Position numbers and translations under genes: made by a program. Below are positions 5,869-6,230 of a stretch of 6,230 bases of DNA, piece after piece (positions within the stretch are counted from its first letter, which is position 1; each line of letters opens with the position of its first letter). The notes beneath the pieces were generated by a model. It searched no databases. It was not told where the DNA came from and saw only the letters and a list, made by a program, of their open reading frames with translations. This DNA comes from Lentisphaerota bacterium (GTDB lineage: Bacteria; Verrucomicrobiota; Kiritimatiellia; RFP12; UBA1067). Location: assembly GCA_015061765.1 (NCBI GenBank), contig SUVZ01000236.1, positions 1 through 6,230 of the forward strand. Reading direction: 5' to 3'.

Positions 5869-5931
5869 ATGAACTTTGCGATTGCATATTGTTTATTCTA
5901 TTTGTGGAAAGAAGGATTCAATGCGAATTAA
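5869..5931 (+). CDS. 20-codon upstream leader ORF, hypothetical
   Basis: This short ORF encodes MNFAIAYCLFYLWKEGFNAN and ends in TAA at 5929-5931. It overlaps the hydrolase start (5921) by 11 nt in another frame. It begins about where transcription should start, in the same -10/G+C block/ATG arrangement as mreB and the NYN gene, so it could be translated leaderlessly. The peptide is hydrophobic and aromatic in its first two thirds. Its end spans the Shine-Dalgarno of the hydrolase, so its translation could open or couple that site. It matches no family I know. It may simply be a chance ORF in a 5' untranslated region. Confidence 0.35.
   Translation: MNFAIAYCLFYLWKEGFNAN
5911..5916 (+). promoter_or_regulatory. 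Shine-Dalgarno of the hydrolase-like gene
   Basis: GAAGGA ends 4 nt before the ATG at 5921. It supports this start over the in-frame ATG at 5957, which has no comparable site. It is located inside the 20-codon leader ORF. Confidence 0.55.
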
Positions 5932-6230
5932 GTATTTAGAAAGACAGGGTCGTAGCATGTTTGTGCTTGTGACGGCGGCGGCGCTTGCTTTGTGCTGCAG
6001 CGGCTACGACACCAACAGTCTGGTCACGGTGCGTATGCAGGATACGGGCGCAACGCTCATAAACCCCGGCATGGGTCTGGTGCATTATCACTATTCCAAC
6101 CGCCTTTGGGCGTACGGCATGTATTCAAAACCGGGAGACGTTGATCCGCTTCCCGGCACTTCGGTCGTGTATCTGCGCGTGCTGTGGAATGATCTTGAGC
6201 CGAAGGAGGGCGAGTTCAGGTGGGATATCT
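5921..6230 (+). CDS. Secreted glycoside-hydrolase-like protein (DUF4832/beta-galactosidase-like TIM barrel), 5' part only
   Basis: Only the first 103 codons are in the window, and the frame is open to the right edge. Residues 1 to about 27 form an export signal: a basic start MRIKYLERQGR, a hydrophobic core FVLVTAAALAL, then CCSG. The cysteines might allow lipidation, but the lipobox (L-A-L-C) is not classical. The mature start has INPGMGLVHYHYSN, and further on SVVYLRVLWNDLEPKEGEFRWDI. The pattern NPGMG, then YLRxxWxxLEPxEGxFxW, is typical of the first strands of secreted TIM-barrel hydrolases and DUF4832-type proteins from polysaccharide degraders. Catalytic residues would lie beyond the window, so enzyme class and substrate cannot be stated. 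It is divergent from the XylR-type regulator and probably controlled by it. It could be a non-catalytic relative. Confidence 0.65.
   Translation, partial: MRIKYLERQGRSMFVLVTAAALALCCSGYDTNSLVTVRMQDTGATLINPGMGLVHYHYSNRLWAYGMYSKPGDVDPLPGTSVVYLRVLWNDLEPKEGEFRWDI

Noticed and set aside
5943..5998. Lipoprotein signal in the hydrolase-like protein
   Set aside because: The cysteines after the hydrophobic core have Leu at the -1 position, which does not fit the usual lipobox. I kept only a general export signal.

Overview
The window reads as a chromosomal segment of a Gram-negative-type, rod-shape-competent bacterium with moderately high G+C. The gene mix is a complete mreBCD block plus PBP2, and a LacI-sensor/AraC-output regulator divergent from a secreted TIM-barrel-like hydrolase. 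It suggests the Planctomycetes-Verrucomicrobia-Lentisphaerae/Kiritimatiellae group, probably gut or other anaerobic polysaccharide degraders. This assignment is inference from gene style and not a phylogenetic placement.

Region 1 (1-3977, minus strand) is the cell-elongation operon, transcribed right to left as mreB, mreC, mreD and mrdA. The mrdA gene (PBP2) runs off the left edge. Gaps are tiny or negative: 31 nt between mreB and mreC, an 11-nt mreC/mreD overlap, and an ATGA mreD/mrdA overlap. MreB is the cytoplasmic actin-like filament, MreC and MreD are the membrane and periplasmic linkers, and PBP2 is the transpeptidase that crosslinks side-wall peptidoglycan.

Region 2 (3978-4038) is a 61-nt divergent promoter region. 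It feeds mreB leftwards and, rightwards, a 207-residue protein (4039-4662) that I read as a coiled-coil plus YacP-like NYN-domain nuclease. Region 3 (4611-5759, minus) is a XylR-type regulator whose 3' end overlaps the NYN gene by 52 bp tail to tail. Region 4 (5760-5868) is the control region between the regulator and a rightward transcription unit. That unit has a 20-codon leader ORF (5869-5931) overlapping the start of a secreted glycoside-hydrolase-like gene (5921 to the right edge). Regulator and hydrolase probably form a sugar-responsive pair unrelated to the mre operon.

The most interesting pattern is in how genes start. All four putative promoters have a near-consensus -10 box followed directly by a G+C-rich block (CCGCC, GCGGC or GGCGGC). 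In three of them the ATG lies about where transcription should begin, and in the fourth it lies about 8 nt further on. Promoter-proximal genes lack a Shine-Dalgarno, whereas downstream genes (mreC, mreD, mrdA, hydrolase) have one. No tRNA, rRNA, CRISPR or mobile element was seen, and no stretch over 300 nt is without a gene. I found no clear new multi-gene system.
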